Origin: Dipteronia dyeriana
Taxonomy: Eukaryota > Streptophyta > Magnoliopsida > Sapindales > Sapindaceae
Direction of reading: 5' to 3'
NCBI GenBank assembly: GCA_032871835.1
Contig: CM065298.1
Span: 95,789,891 to 95,853,890 of the forward strand
Length of the DNA: 64,000 bases
The position numbers and the translations under genes are program-made. This document shows, piece by piece, positions 22,883 through 34,413 of the stretch; position 1 is the stretch's first letter; every line of letters begins with the position of its first letter. Under the pieces are notes generated by a model. The model searched no databases, was not told the origin of the DNA, and was given only the letters and a program-made list of their open reading frames with translations.

Positions 22883-23768
22883 CTCTCTCCCTCTCACATT
22901 TCATTCTAAGAAGAAATTCAAATCAAGTGTACAGAAGTTTCTCTCTAAATTTGCTCACATTCCAAACACCATAACTTCTTCATTTGAACTTCGATTTGAG
23001 TGATTCGAAGTTGAGAGTGTTAATCTATTCATCCTACATCTTTACTCTTAAGGTTTTAGTTAATTTTGCTGCTTTTTTTCGGTGTCTAATCATACAAAAA
23101 TAGGACTTCACCTAGATCAACTAAGGTATTGATTTTCTCTCAAAGTTTTCTTTTAAAACTTGGTCAATTGCCTTGGGTTTTCTTCTTCTACATATATTTG
23201 TATATTGTGAGTGTTTTGATTTATGTTTTGAACATTTTCAAAGCTAGGTTGAATTTCAATTGAAATCATTCGTGTTGAGTTAGGTTTTGATTTTGCCTAT
23301 ATTATCACATGTTTGGGATTGTATTGTGCTAGCTTTGATTCTAGGACTATTTTGTGATCTTTGATTGATTGATTTTGTGAAAAATAGTTCATCACATGTA
23401 TTAGGCTCTCTTGGCCAAAATTCTCACGTAATACATGTGCTTATGTTCTTTAGAGCTATTCATGTGATTTGTTGAATCTACGATTAGGAATATGCTCTAG
23501 AACTTATGCTTAGATCTATTTGACTTTGTCATATGATTTTAGCATATTTTAGGTTTTTGTGATTTGAGCTTGACCTTGTAATTTGTTGATCATATCTTGT
23601 GATTAAAGTTTAGATATATGCATGAATCTAGTTTGTGATTAATGTTGATCATATCTTACATAATCTAGATTGACTACTCATGCATGATGAACTAGACTAT
23701 ATGTGATTTGTGCATTCATGCTCATGTCTAGTATTTTTCCTAGGATGTTTTGATCATAGCATTCTATG

Positions 23769-23905
23769 TGAGCAAGGAAGTCTTGACTGGAGTCGGGAAG
23801 ACTCAGATAGTTGAGCAAGGAGTCTTGCCTTGGGTGTTGAAGATCCGGATAAGGTGAGCAAGGAAGTCTTGACAGGAGGTGTGAAGCATTGGATTGTTAA
23901 GCACA
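23769..23905 (+). repeat. About 40-bp tandem repeat in Copia-2 5' LTR
   Basis: Roughly three units built around GAGCAAGGAAGTCTTGAC and a GTGAAG-TCGGAT segment. The same array in the 3' LTR (36775-37085) has about seven to eight units. Confidence 0.75.
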
Positions 23906-24336
23906 GGGCAAAAACTTCTAGAGTAGGATATGAGGGTAGTTTCTAGGTGAAGAGGTCACTTGAGAGATTGTACTTGTCTTATCTACTAGTGGATTTTGTT
24001 TGCCAGTGGCTCCTAGCCCGTGGATGTTTCCTCTTCGGAGGTTTACCATGTTATATCTTGTGTCAACTTTTCTCTTTCCCTATCTCTCTAATATTTGTAT
24101 TGTGGATAGAACTCTTTATAATATAGATTGTGTATGTGTTACAGTTACTTGTTTGTATTACACTGTACTTGTGTTTATATATTGATTAATTGTCTTTAAT
24201 TAATATATATATTGTGATACAAGCAATCTAGAGGGACAAACTTTTGTTTGTTTCTAAGTTAGTCGAAAAAGGTGCCTAACCTATTCACCCCCCTCTAGGT
24301 TAGCCTTGAGCATTTAACCGTGATTGTATTTTTAAT

Positions 24337-24348
24337 TGGTATCAAAGC
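24337..24348 (+). other. Copia-2 primer-binding site
   Basis: TGGTATCAAAGC, one base from the tRNA-iMet site TGGTATCAGAGC, two bases after the 5' LTR. Confidence 0.9.
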
Positions 24349-24418
24349 AGGACACTAGATTGCACTTAGTGTGAGTCCGGGTTGATACTTTCACGGTTTA
24401 TGTAAAGCGTTTGAAGTC

Positions 24419-26196
24419 ATGGGTTTACAAGATGATGTAATGGCGGAAGAAGCCTCAAATACTAGGCCACTATTACTTCGTGGCACTAACTATGGGTATT
24501 GGAAGTTGAGGATGAAAGCGTGCATCCGCTCTATTGATGAAAGGGCTTGGATGGTAATGGAAGAAGGTTATAGTCCTCCTACTAAGGTTTTAGATGATGG
24601 AACCATGATACTCAAGCCAATGAGTGAATGGACAACAAATGAGTTTGAGGTCGCAAAATGGCACCATCTTGCTATGAATGCCATCTTTGGAGGAGTTGAT
24701 GGGAATCAATTCTCATACATATAAAATCTTGAATCCGCAAAGGAAGCTTGGGATACTCTCCAAGTTACTAATGAAGGAACCTTAGCGGTGAAGAAATTGA
24801 GGCTTCATATGTTGGCATCACAATTTGATGGTTTAAGTATGGGTGAGGAGGAAAAGTTTGAAGAATTCCAATTCTGGTTAGAAGGTTTAAGAAGTTTCTA
24901 AAGAAGAATGCCAAACCTAAAGGCAAGTCTTCTAAGGAGAAATGAGTCAAGAGAACATCATCTCCAAGGATTGTGAAGAATAGTCAAGCCATGAACAAGA
25001 AAGAGGTTCAATGCTATAATTGTAAAGGTTTTGGTCACTATGCTAGTGAGTGCACCAAGAAACCATCTAAGAAAGACAAGAAAGGCAAAGTGTTGGCGGT
25101 TACTAGGAGTGATGATAATTCTAGTGACAATGAGAGCTCTAGTAGTGAGTCTTCAAGTGATGAAGAGTTGGTGAGCAACTTTGTAGCTCTAACGGCTTTT
25201 CATTCTTCACTAGATGTTGGTAGTACAATATCTTTGAACAAGAATCTTGATGCAAATCATGATTGAATCTCTAGTTCCATTCCTACTAATCTTGAGTTGT
25301 TGAAAAAGATAGAAAAGCTTGAAGAAGCTAGAGACAATGCTCAAAGAGAAGTAGTTGAGAAGGATGATTTGATCAAGAAGTACCTAGATGAGTTTGTGGT
25401 TATTACTCGTAGACTTCTTGGTGAAAAAGGTGATATTATGAAGAAGTTTAGAGAACTTGAAATGATTAACCTTGAGAAGGATAATGTGATATCTTCTTTG
25501 AAGAAGAGAGAACAAGAATTGATAGAAGTGATAGACATGGCTAAGGAGGCTATCAAGGATTTAGTGAATGATTCGATTAGTGTATCTAGTGTTAGGAATC
25601 TTGTTAACTCTCAGAGCGGTGAAGACGACTTGGTAGTTGAAGAGGAGCTCTTGGAAACACCACTTCCTACACACTTTGATGAAGTCGTGATTGATAAGAA
25701 ACCACACAAGAATAGAAGATCAAAAGCCAAGAAGAAGTTGCCGAACAAGGTATCTTTGCAAACTCCTAGTGAAGCTAGTTCAACTTCAAAAGGTACAATC
25801 TCATCTTTTATTTCAATTTGCCATTATTGTAACATAATATGTCACATTAAGCCTAGGTGTTATAAATATATTGAAAAATGCAAATTAGGTAATGAATTTA
25901 GGGATAATGAGATTAAACTTCAACTTGAACATGCTAAGGCCTTGAAAGTTGAGAAACATGATAATTTTGCTAAGCATGAGAAAAAGTTGTGGAGTAGAAA
26001 GAATTCTAATCTTGTTCAACTTGACAAAGCTTGTGTTGAAAATGTTAAGGAAGAGTGTGTTAATGATATTCTTGTTAATCAAGTCATTGAAGGACTTTAC
26101 TCTAGATTTAACACTGTTGTCAAGGATGATATTGGAAATGTTTGTGTAGGTACACCAAAGAACAAGTGGTTCAAGGGTGAGTGCTCTTATCACTAA
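24419..26196 (+). pseudogene. gag: Copia-2 gag with internal deletion
   Basis: The start ATG at 24419 gives MGLQDDVMAEEASNTRPLLL, then RGTNYGYWKLRMKACIRSID, the DUF4219 start, and a UBN2 region. A stop at 24722-24724 and a deletion near 24875-24885 remove the C-terminal half of UBN2. From 24991 the product continues with a CCHC knuckle CYNCKGFGHYASEC (25012-25053), a serine/acidic tract, a coiled coil (about 25297-25600) and a second knuckle-like CHYCNIICHIKPRC (about 25822), ending at 26196. The two knuckles flanking a coiled coil match the SIRE Gag plan and align with Copia-1. Frameshifts and stops rule out a full product. Confidence 0.85.
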
Positions 26197-27861
26197 TATA
26201 AGAAGCACATGTGAGATAGCTTTGAGGCTATATATCAATTGTGTTAAGAATTCTTGCTTGCTAGCATTGAATACTCCATGTATTGATATGAACTTGGTTA
26301 TCTCATATCATGATTGTTATGATGGTCAAAATTTATCGATTAACTTTGAAGAAGTTCCCTTTTTATATGTGTTGATTGAGTTGAGATATTATGCTTTTTA
26401 TACTCTTGTTGTGAAACATCATCAACTTGGTATCATGAGGACATTCAAGGCAAGAGTGCTCATAAAAAGGGCGGAAGTATGATATTTGGTGAATATAATG
26501 TGCAAAAAGGTATCTCTATACTCTAATGCATATTCTCTTAGATATTCATCATACATCTCAAAGCATGTCATATTAGAGAATTTTGTATGGTATACATATG
26601 ATTCTCGTTGACATTTGCTATTTTAGGATCTAATAGTGATATTGTTCACATTGATCTTAACTTTGATGATTGTTTGTGTTTGGTATATTGAGTGGCATTA
26701 CTTTTGAAAATATGAGCTTCATATTCTTTGAAAGCTACTCATTAGAGAAGTAATGATCTTGAATAAGTCTCTACTTATTGCTCTTAGATCATGTGCTTAT
26801 GAGCCATAAAATCTTGGTTTTTTAAAAATTGCACCTTGCTTCTCTTATATGTTTTGCTAGTAGGTTGAGTTTACTAATAAGTAAACAATGGATACACCTT
26901 GAAGTTTTTGTGCTAAAGTACATTTAAAATGACCTATGGTTAGTATCCATTTTGCTTCGGCAATTAAATAGAACTCAACGAGCACCTTCATGGAAAGGGC
27001 TACATACATTGGTTGTGAAAGCTACCCAATGTTGGAAAATGCTAACCATTGTGATGAGTAAAAGCCGTCATGAAGTGAATTTTAGTTTATATAAAAAAAA
27101 ATGGAAAAATTAAAGAAGTGTTGAAATGAAATCAATAAAAAAAAATCGTTGATTCAAAGCCTAAAAAGAAAAGGAAGAAGGCTTAAAAAGGAGTTTAGTT
27201 GAAAATCAAATGAGCTCGGGTTGAAAAACAGAAATGGGATGACGAGCCACATGCACACACACGCTTATATGTTGAAAACCAATTCCCTTAAGAGCAAAAA
27301 ATTCCGGATGATAATTGGTTTGACTTTTTATGGAAAAAGCTTAAGATGAATAGTTGTTGGAAATTGTTTGCATATTGATTATCAAACTACTTCTTGATAT
27401 ATATTTGAAGCATATCTCTCACACACACACTTTGTTTATGAGTATGATGATATCTTTACAATTGTTGAAGAATTATGAGAGAACTTGAAAAATCTTTATG
27501 TATCTCTCTTAGCATATGAAGATTAATTTGTTGATATTTCTTCAAATTGCTTGAATGTGTGATTGTGTGATCTTCCTTGTGAACCTTATGCTATCATGAA
27601 TCTTAGTCATGGCATTTATCAAGGGGGAGCATTGTATGCTAGACATTGTTCTCTTTTATGATAAGTTCACTTGCTTCATTTTGTTACATGTTGGCATATT
27701 TTGACTTAATGATACTTGTAAGATATTACTCACTATCTTTGTCTTACATGATGATTCATTCTTAAGTCATATGTCATTGTTTTATATATTTGTGACTAAT
27801 AAGCTTTTTTTGTCTTTCACTCACCTTTTTATGTTTATAGCATCTTATTTCACAAGAACAA
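26197..27861 (+). other. Copia-2 noncoding region where pol would be expected
   Basis: No copia protease, integrase or RT motif is visible on either strand. The sequence is AT-rich. At 27620 there is AAGGGGGAGCATTG, like the polypurine runs SIRE elements carry before their 3' gene and LTR. This suggests pol was deleted up to a point near that run. Confidence 0.6.
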
Positions 27862-28454
27862 ATGGGAAGAACTAAAGTTACCGGAAGTGGAAATCAATTG
27901 AATTCCATTATGAAAGCCTATTCAACCTCAAAGAGATCCAAAGCTTCAAGGTCAAAGGATTTAGGGATCTTTGCAACTAAAAAGATATTTCAAGAAAGAG
28001 GCATTGACTTAGGTAAATGTAAAGATTCTTATGTTCTTAAATGCATTAAGGATAGAAATTGGGAATCTTGGGTGAGCATGCTAGGAATAGTGAATGACAC
28101 TATTGTTAGAGAATTTTATCATGAATATAGAGAGAGTGCCACCTTATTGGATGCTTTGATGGATGTTAGGGGTGTTGTGTTTAGAGTTAACCCGGTATGT
28201 TTCTTGGGTTATCTAGTGTTATTGATTCAAACTTTCTAGATGTTGATATCATTGAGAATCTTAATATCATGGGTAGAACTCTATGTGACAATGCTTCTTT
28301 TGAGTGGAAAGGTAGAGCATATATTAGTCAACATGATTTAACTAAGGCAAGTGCATTTTGGCATCTTTTCGTTTGCACAAATATTATTGGATCTTCGAAT
28401 TCAACAGAGTTGAATAAAGACAAGATCAAAATAGTATATGCCTTAGTGACTAAT
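27862..28454 (+). pseudogene. ORF-X, 5' part: plant-transposon-protein-like (Transposase_32-like) gene
   Basis: The ATG at 27862 opens MGRTKVTGSGNQLNSIMKAY. The body contains RNWESWVSMLGIVNDTIVRE then FYHEY and VRGVVFRVNP, and after a frameshift near 28200 continues with SFEWKGRAYISQHDLTKASA then FWHLFVCTNI and DKIKIVYALVTN. The pattern IVREFY ... VRG ... DL-FW-F ... ALVT matches by eye the Pfam 'putative plant transposon protein' domain of unknown function. It occupies the slot after gag/pol where SIRE elements have an env-like frame. The Tekay insertion at 28455 splits it; the 3' part is at 34143. A relative is in Athila-3 (52850-54174). Confidence 0.65.
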
Positions 28455-29064
28455 TGTAACACCCATGTCTTAGGCCCAATTTAAAGGCCTAATTTGAATA
28501 TAAAATGGGATAAGCGTGAAACAGAAAGGCATCAAGTGAGTAAGCCTAAATGGATTGTATGGTTGACAGTCAGCTGTGAGCTTGGTTTATTAGCTCACAA
28601 CTTCAGCTGTGTCCTTCCATAAGTATATATATATTGGAGGATAAACGTTGAGAGCTAGAAAACAGTAGAATCTAGCGGAAGAAAGGAAAGAGAAAGGAAA
28701 GAGGAGGAGAAGGAAAGAAGACGAAGAGAACCTAGCATACCCAGTCTGAATTAAGCTTGACGTCTAAGTTGTGAGTGAATTAAGTTTTAGTTTTGTTTTT
28801 AACTCAAAGGTTTCCAGTTTTATGATTAAGATTAATTGTTACAAATCTTTTAAGCTTTTTATTGCTTTTTATGATTGATGGTGATGATACAGAGAACTGA
28901 AAGTATATGTTTTATGCTTATATTAGCATTCAGAATCAGTTATATTATTTTTATGAATTATCAATAAGAGATTATGATTTCTACAAAAGCACCATGTATG
29001 TACCCTTCCTCAGTTATGATTATGGTTGGCCTTTGGGGCCGTTCTACACATGTGTATTTTATGA

Positions 29065-29172
29065 GTCGCTCTGCACGTGTATTGACCAGAGAAAGAGTAA
29101 TTGAGTCGCTCTGCCCGTGTATTGACCAGAGAAAGAGTAATTGAGTCGCTCTGCACGGGTATGACCAGAAGT
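29065..29172 (+). repeat. 44-bp tandem repeat in Tekay LTR
   Basis: About two and a half units beginning GAGTCGCTCTGC and containing ATTGACCAGAGAAAGAG. Confidence 0.85.
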
Positions 29173-29569
29173 TATTCATGACTCTGCGTTTGCCTGAAGT
29201 ATTTCGGCTTACGTATTGAGGATATCCCCAGTACGAATTTGGTGCAGATTAAGATTTTATGAAGTATTTATTCTTTTTCAGCAAAGAGAAGCATTCAGTT
29301 TATTTAGTTTATTCAGCACGAAAGTAGATATATTATCTTATACCATATATTACTGAATGCTTATTGTAAAGTGGTTTAGAAAAGTGTTTTTAAAATTTTT
29401 CATTCGCTCACTGGGCGTTAGCGCTCCTCCTTTCACTCTTAGATATTTATCCAGGTAGCTGCTCGGTTGTACGGACTCAGAAGTTTGGAGGTGGGCCACT
29501 CGATGACATCATGAAGCATAAAAGTCATGCATTTTAAATTTTCATGGACATATTTAGAAATATGAGGTC

Positions 29570-29765
29570 GGCATGGTCGGGACGGTAGGCATGGTCAGGA
29601 CAGTAGGCATGATCGGACGGTAGGCATGGTTGGGATGGTAGGCATGGTAAGAACGTGGTCGGATTTCTACTCGGCCCACTTGACCTACTCGGCCCACCTG
29701 ACCTACTCGGCCCACCTGACCTACTCGGACCACATGGCCTATTCGGTCTACTCGGCCTACTCGGG
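29570..29765 (+). repeat. Two adjacent GC-rich 17-18-bp minisatellites in Tekay LTR
   Basis: 29570-29650 holds about five units of GGCATGGTCGGGACGGTA; 29669-29765 holds about five units of CTACTCGGCCCACCTGAC. The two differ in unit and together form the most GC-rich part of the LTR. The TCGGCC/CTCGG content makes this a likely methylation-dense segment. Confidence 0.85.
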
Positions 29766-29999
29766 TTTCTTACTCGGCCTGTTCGGTTTCCCACTCGGGA
29801 TGGACTGGTTACTTAGTTTTTATAGTGGTCCGTTTTTGGTCCGATCGGTCAATTTTGACACTTTGTAAAGAACGAAAATATATAAAAAGAAATTGAAATT
29901 ATGTACATTTTGCACTCTCCTTACATTTTATTTGTTTAATAACAAGTATTTCCTATGGAAATTTCAGTAGAAAGTCCTTTTATCATGCTAGTAAATGTA

Positions 30000-30085
30000 G
30001 AGCCCATAGGGTTTCCCTTGTACTCAAGAGAGGAGTCGGGGCAGCCCACAGGGCCTCCCTTGTACTCAAGAGAGGAGTCGGGGTG
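30000..30085 (+). repeat. Two-unit tandem repeat at the Tekay LTR end
   Basis: Two units of about 44 bp (CCCATAGGG or CCCACAGGG, then CTCCCTTGTACTCAAGAG and GAGTCGGGG) end just before the LTR terminus, so U5 is partly duplicated. Confidence 0.75.
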
Positions 30086-30098
30086 GGTCCTGTCAACT

Positions 30099-30110
30099 TG
30101 GTATCAGAGC
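30099..30110 (+). other. Tekay primer-binding site
   Basis: Exact TGGTATCAGAGC (tRNA-iMet), three bases after the LTR. Confidence 0.95.
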
Positions 30111-30196
30111 CCGGTTTATAATTCCTTAGACCATAGAATAATTGTTTACATTTAGTTTCATGCATTTAAGCATAACTTTGATTTTGCAACAGCATC

Positions 30197-31890
30197 ATGC
30201 GTCGAGTTGGCCGCTTACGCACAAGACTGGTAGCTGACCTTGGAGAGAGGAGTGGTAACCAAGGTGAAAACGAGATAGAATCACACCCTCAACCACCTAT
30301 AGCTCAACCTCATATACCAGAACCTAGGGAGGAACCAATGGATAGAATTGCAGAACTGTTGACTGCCATGGTTCAGCACCAAACGCGAGTGCCAGAGAAT
30401 TCTATTGAGCGTGCACGAAAATTGGGAGCTACAAATTTTGATGGAACAGGAGATCCAGATAGTGCTAGTTCTCGGTTGAATGAGCCAGAACGGGTATTTG
30501 AAGTGATGAGGTGCACAGATGTGCAAAAGGTCTCTTTTGCTACGTTTTTGCTAAAAGAGAAAGCATATGATTGGTGGGCCTCAGTTCAATGAAGAACTCC
30601 TGAAGGAATTACTTGGGAGGATTTCAAGAAGCAGTTTAATGATCATTATTATCCCCGTTTTTACCAAGATTTAAAAAGAGCTGAATTTTTCAAACTAGTA
30701 CAGGGATCTATGACAGTAGAAGAGTATGAGAAGAAATTTACAGAACTTTCGAGGGTTGCTCCGTATGTAGTCGCTGATGAAGAGAATAAGTGTAGAAAAT
30801 TTGAGGATGGACTTAGATCAGAAATTAAGACAATAGTGACTACTTCGGGACATGTTGAGTTTGGTAAGTTGTTTGAAGCTGCATTGAGAGTGGAGAGAGG
30901 TCTTAATGACTCTCGCAGATTTGAACAGAAACAAAATCGCAGAAACTGGTCAGTATGAGGCTCTTATGGCAAAATGCCTAAGGCAATAGGCAGTTTTTCA
31001 GGTCAGGCTAGTAATTATCAATAGAGTCGTGGATCTGGTTCTAGCCAAGCCTCAGTCCAGCAGCCAATGGGTAGTAGACAATCGAGTGTTAGTATGGGTA
31101 GAGGTTGGCGTCCTCTATGTTCGACTTGCGGAAAACACCATGATGGTGAGTGTTATATGGGGAGATCAGGTTGTTATCAATGTGAGCAACCTGGACATTT
31201 AAAAAGAAATTGCCCCGAGTTAGTCAAGATAGGCAATGAAGAGAGGAAGATAGGTTTTCAACCAATGCAAAGTGGCGCTAGTCAGATGCAAGGACAAAGA
31301 GGATCCCGAGTAGGAGGATCTACAACTACAGGGAAAACCCAAGCTAGAGTAGCAGGGGTTGGAGGCAACCAACAGAGAGGTCAGTCGGGTAGACCTCGTA
31401 CTCAGGCAAGGGTTTTTGCTATGACTCAGCAAGATGCCGAGACCACTCCAGATATCGTTACAGGCATGTTAACAATTTTTGGCCACGATGCTCATGTTCT
31501 CATTGATCCTGGATCTACTCATTCTTTTGTATCTCGATCTTTTATTGTGTATGCGGATGTAGAATTAAGACCATTAGATTCTAGTATGGTAGTGGCTACA
31601 CCTACTGGTGAATCTTTATTGGATGAGATTATATATAGAAATAGTAAGGTTATAGTCAGTAAGCATGAGCTACATGTTGATTTGATCCCGCTTGATATAC
31701 GTGATTTTGATGTTATTTTGGGAATGGATTGGCTGGCTATACACCATGCTACTGTAGATTGTTTTCGAAAAGAGGTAAAATTTACACTTCAAGGAGAATC
31801 GGATGTTATTTTCTGTGGTGAACGTCGGATTCTTCCTTCTTGTGTTATATATGCTATTACTGTCAGACGGTTGCTCAAGAAACAATATTA
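30197..31890 (+). pseudogene. gag-pro: Tekay gag and protease
   Basis: The ATG at 30197 gives MRRVGRLRTRLVADLGERSG. Capsid motifs include FDGTGDPDSA, AYDWWASVQ and FKKQFNDHYYPRF. The knuckle CYQCEQPGHLKRNC is near 31175. The aspartic protease has VLIDPGSTHSFVSRSF (about 31500) and FDVILGMDWLAIHHA (about 31710). The frame is constant from 30197 to 31890 but broken by stops at 30590, 30956, 31022 and 31889. The stop at 30590 is one transition from tryptophan. It supplies the particle protein and the maturation protease. Confidence 0.9.
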
Positions 31891-34142
31891 AGCTTATATG
31901 GCTTATGTAATTGATACTCGGGATAGTGAGGTAAAACTAGAAGATATATCGGTGGTAAGGAAATTTCCAGATGTATTTCCTGAAGATATCCATGGATTAC
32001 CACCAGATAGAGACATTGAGTTTGTGATAGATTTGGTCCCAGGCACAACTCCGATTTCTATTCCACCTTATAGATGGCTCCAACCGAATTGAAAGAGTTG
32101 AAGATTCAATTAGAAGAATTGGTGAACAAGAATTTTATTAAACTTAGTGTGTCACCATGGGGAGCGCCAATTCTGTTTTTTAAGAAGAAAAATGGAACGT
32201 TACATTTATGCATCGATTACTGGCAATTGAATAAAGCAACAGTGCATAATAAATACCCACTCCCACGTATTGATGACTTATTCGATCAGCTTTAGGGAGC
32301 AAAGGTGTTCTCCAAGATAGATTTGTGAACAGGTTATCACCAATTGAGGATTAGAAATTGTGATATACCAAATACCGCTTTCAGAACTCATTGTGGACAT
32401 TATGATTTTCTAGTTATGCCATTTGGATTAACAAATGCTCCCGTAGCTTTTATGGATTTAATGAATAGGGTATTTCATCCTTATCTAGACAAATTTGTTA
32501 TCGTGTTCATTGATGACATTTTGATTTATTCTAAGGATGATGCGAAGCATACAGAGCATTTAGAGATTATTCTACAAGTCTTGAGAGAGAATCAACTTTA
32601 TGCCAAATTTAGCAAGTGTCAATTCTGGCTCGATAGAGTTACATTTTTAGGCCATGTGATTTCTGGTGATGGTATTTATGTTGATCCTCAAAAAGTTGAA
32701 GCTATAGTGAATTAGGAACGACCAGTTAGTGTGACTGAAATTAGAAGTTTCTTAGGTTTAGCAAGTTACTATCGAATATTTGTAGAGGGATTTTCTAAAA
32801 TAGCCTCACCATTAACAAGATTAACTCAGAAGGATGTGAAGTTTGAGTGGCCAGAAGCTTGTGAAAATTGTTTTCAAGAACTCAAGGAGAGATTGACTTC
32901 TGCTCTAATACTTGCTCTTCCAACCGGAAGTGATGGATTTGTTGTTTACAGTGATGCATCTAAACATGGTTTGGGTTGCGTTTTGATGCAACATGGGAAA
33001 GTGATAGCTTATGCATCAAGACAATTAAAGAAGCATGAACAGAATTACCCAACCCATAATCTAGAGCTTGCTGCAGTGGTGTTTGCATTAAAAATATAGA
33101 GGCATTACTTATATGGGGTCACTTGTCAGATTTATACAGATCATAAATGCTTGCAGTATCTTTTCACTCAGAAGGAACTGAATTTAAGACAAAGAAGATG
33201 GATTGAGTTGATTAAAGATTATGACTGCACGATTGAATATCATCCTGGTAAGGCAAATGTGGTGGCAGATGCATTCAGTAGGAAGTCTTCAAGTTCTATG
33301 GCTCATTTAAAGATGATTCAGCTTCCATTATTAGCTGAATTAAGAATGTTGAGAGTTAAGCTGGAAGCACGAGATTGTGGAGCATTACTGGCTACTTTTC
33401 AGGTTAGACCTATTTTGATTGATCGTATACGAGAACTGCAAACTCAAGATTCTTATTTAGTTAAGTTGAAGGAAGAAGTACAGAAAAGCTTACGAGCTGA
33501 TTTTGTAGTGAGAAGTGATGGTACATTGGTTCCAGGTAACAGATTATGTGTGCCAAACATTAAGGAATTCAAGAATGAAATTTTAGAGGAAGCTCACTCT
33601 TCAGCTTATGCAATGCATCCAGGAAGTACTAAGCTGTATCATACTTTGAAAGAGCATTACTGGTGGCAAGGTATGAAAAGAGAGATAGCAGAATTCGTCT
33701 CTAAATGTTTGATTTGTCGGCAAGTCAAGACAGAACATCAGAAACTAGCAGGACTATCACAACAACTTTCTATTCCCGAATGGAAATGGGAACATGTTAC
33801 CATGGATTTTGTTGTAGGACTCCCTCGTAGTCAAAGTGGTCACGACAGTATATGGGTGATCGTTGACCGACTTACAAAGTCTGCACACTTTCTGCCAATT
33901 GGTATTACTTACTCTCTTGACAGATTAGCCAAAATTTATATAAATGAAATAATTCATCTTCATGGCGCACCAGTATCCATAGTGTCAGATAGAGATCCTC
34001 GGTTTACATCTAGATTTTGGCATAGTTTACAAGAATCTTTGGGAACTAGATTGCATTTTAGTACTGCTTTTCATCCGCAAACTGATGGTCAATCGGAGCG
34101 TACTATTCAGACATTAGAGGATATGCTTCGAGCTTGTGTGTC
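31891..34142 (+). pseudogene. pol: Tekay RT, RNase H and truncated integrase
   Basis: A one-base frameshift near 32072 separates the linker ([20 protein letters not shown]) from the RT, after which one frame runs to 34142 with stops at 32294, 32326, 32713 and 33097. RT blocks: [39 protein letters not shown] and [11 protein letters not shown] (about 32510) with an intact catalytic FIDD. RNase [16 protein letters not shown] and [20 protein letters not shown], then TDHK. Integrase: the zinc region ([25 protein letters not shown]), [23 protein letters not shown], and [13 protein letters not shown] with the final Glu. It ends abruptly before the C-terminal domain. Confidence 0.92.
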
Positions 34143-34413
34143 ATACATGTCATATAAGAATAAGGGTAAGACATGTGATACTTTTGGACTTTTTAGTTCA
34201 CAAGTTTATTGTCAAGAGACTAGCATAAACATTCTTCCGGATTGGGCTTTGCATTTGAAGAAGAATGTTGATGAGCTTAGTGCTATAGTTGAAAAACAAG
34301 ATGCTAGAATAAAAGAGTTGGAGGAGTGTATTGCATCAAGTTCAAGACCACCTTTCAAGCATTATGTTAGGTCAACTACACGCACATCTTTCTTTGGTGG
34401 ATCTAGTAGCTAG
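34143..34413 (+). pseudogene. ORF-X, 3' part, of Copia-2
   Basis: Beyond the Tekay breakpoint the frame encodes [36 protein letters not shown] and a short heptad-rich stretch ([17 protein letters not shown]), ending in a stop at 34411-34413. It reads as the C-terminal tail of ORF-X, with a likely coiled coil. The part between LVTN (28454) and this point appears lost. Confidence 0.6.

Larger units (their letters stand above)
21910..24334 (+). repeat. Copia-2 5' LTR
   Basis: Begins TGTTAGGTTTTAG; ends TTGTATTTTTA, where the 3' LTR has the canonical TTGTATTTTCA. A TATA box (22877-22882) is followed by a pyrimidine patch, with two perfect hairpins upstream (22718-22737, 22791-22819). It is about 230 bp shorter than the 3' LTR, mainly because a tandem array near 23769-23905 has fewer units. 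Elsewhere the two LTRs differ only at scattered sites. Confidence 0.95.
28455..30095 (+). repeat. Tekay 5' LTR
   Basis: Starts TGTAACACCCATGTC and ends CCTGTCA, followed by AC and the primer-binding site. A TATATATATATT run near 28623-28636 may be the TATA box. It contains three separate tandem arrays: 29065-29172, 29570-29765 and 30000-30085. Confidence 0.9.
28455..34142 (+). mobile_element. Tekay/Del-type chromovirus gypsy element, 3'-truncated, inside Copia-2
   Basis: 5' LTR (28455-30095, begins TGTAACACCC), tRNA-iMet primer-binding site (30099-30110), gag, protease, RT, RNase H and integrase in one direction. It stops inside integrase just after LEDMLRACV, where Copia-2 ORF-X resumes. 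The integrase C-terminus, chromodomain and 3' LTR are absent. No duplication can be checked because the right end was lost, probably with some host sequence. Confidence 0.9.

Noticed and set aside
22602..22904. 100-residue minus-strand frame in the Copia-2 5' LTR
   Set aside because: Similar frame in the 3' LTR only because LTRs are copies; it spans the promoter hairpins and TATA box.
29570..29765. Regularly spaced repeats resembling a CRISPR array
   Set aside because: Head-to-tail 18-bp minisatellites without spacers, in a plant LTR.
29534..29868. Arg/Pro/Ser-rich (minus) and Tyr/Ser-rich (plus) repeat proteins
   Set aside because: Translations of the 18-bp minisatellites in the Tekay LTR, not genes.
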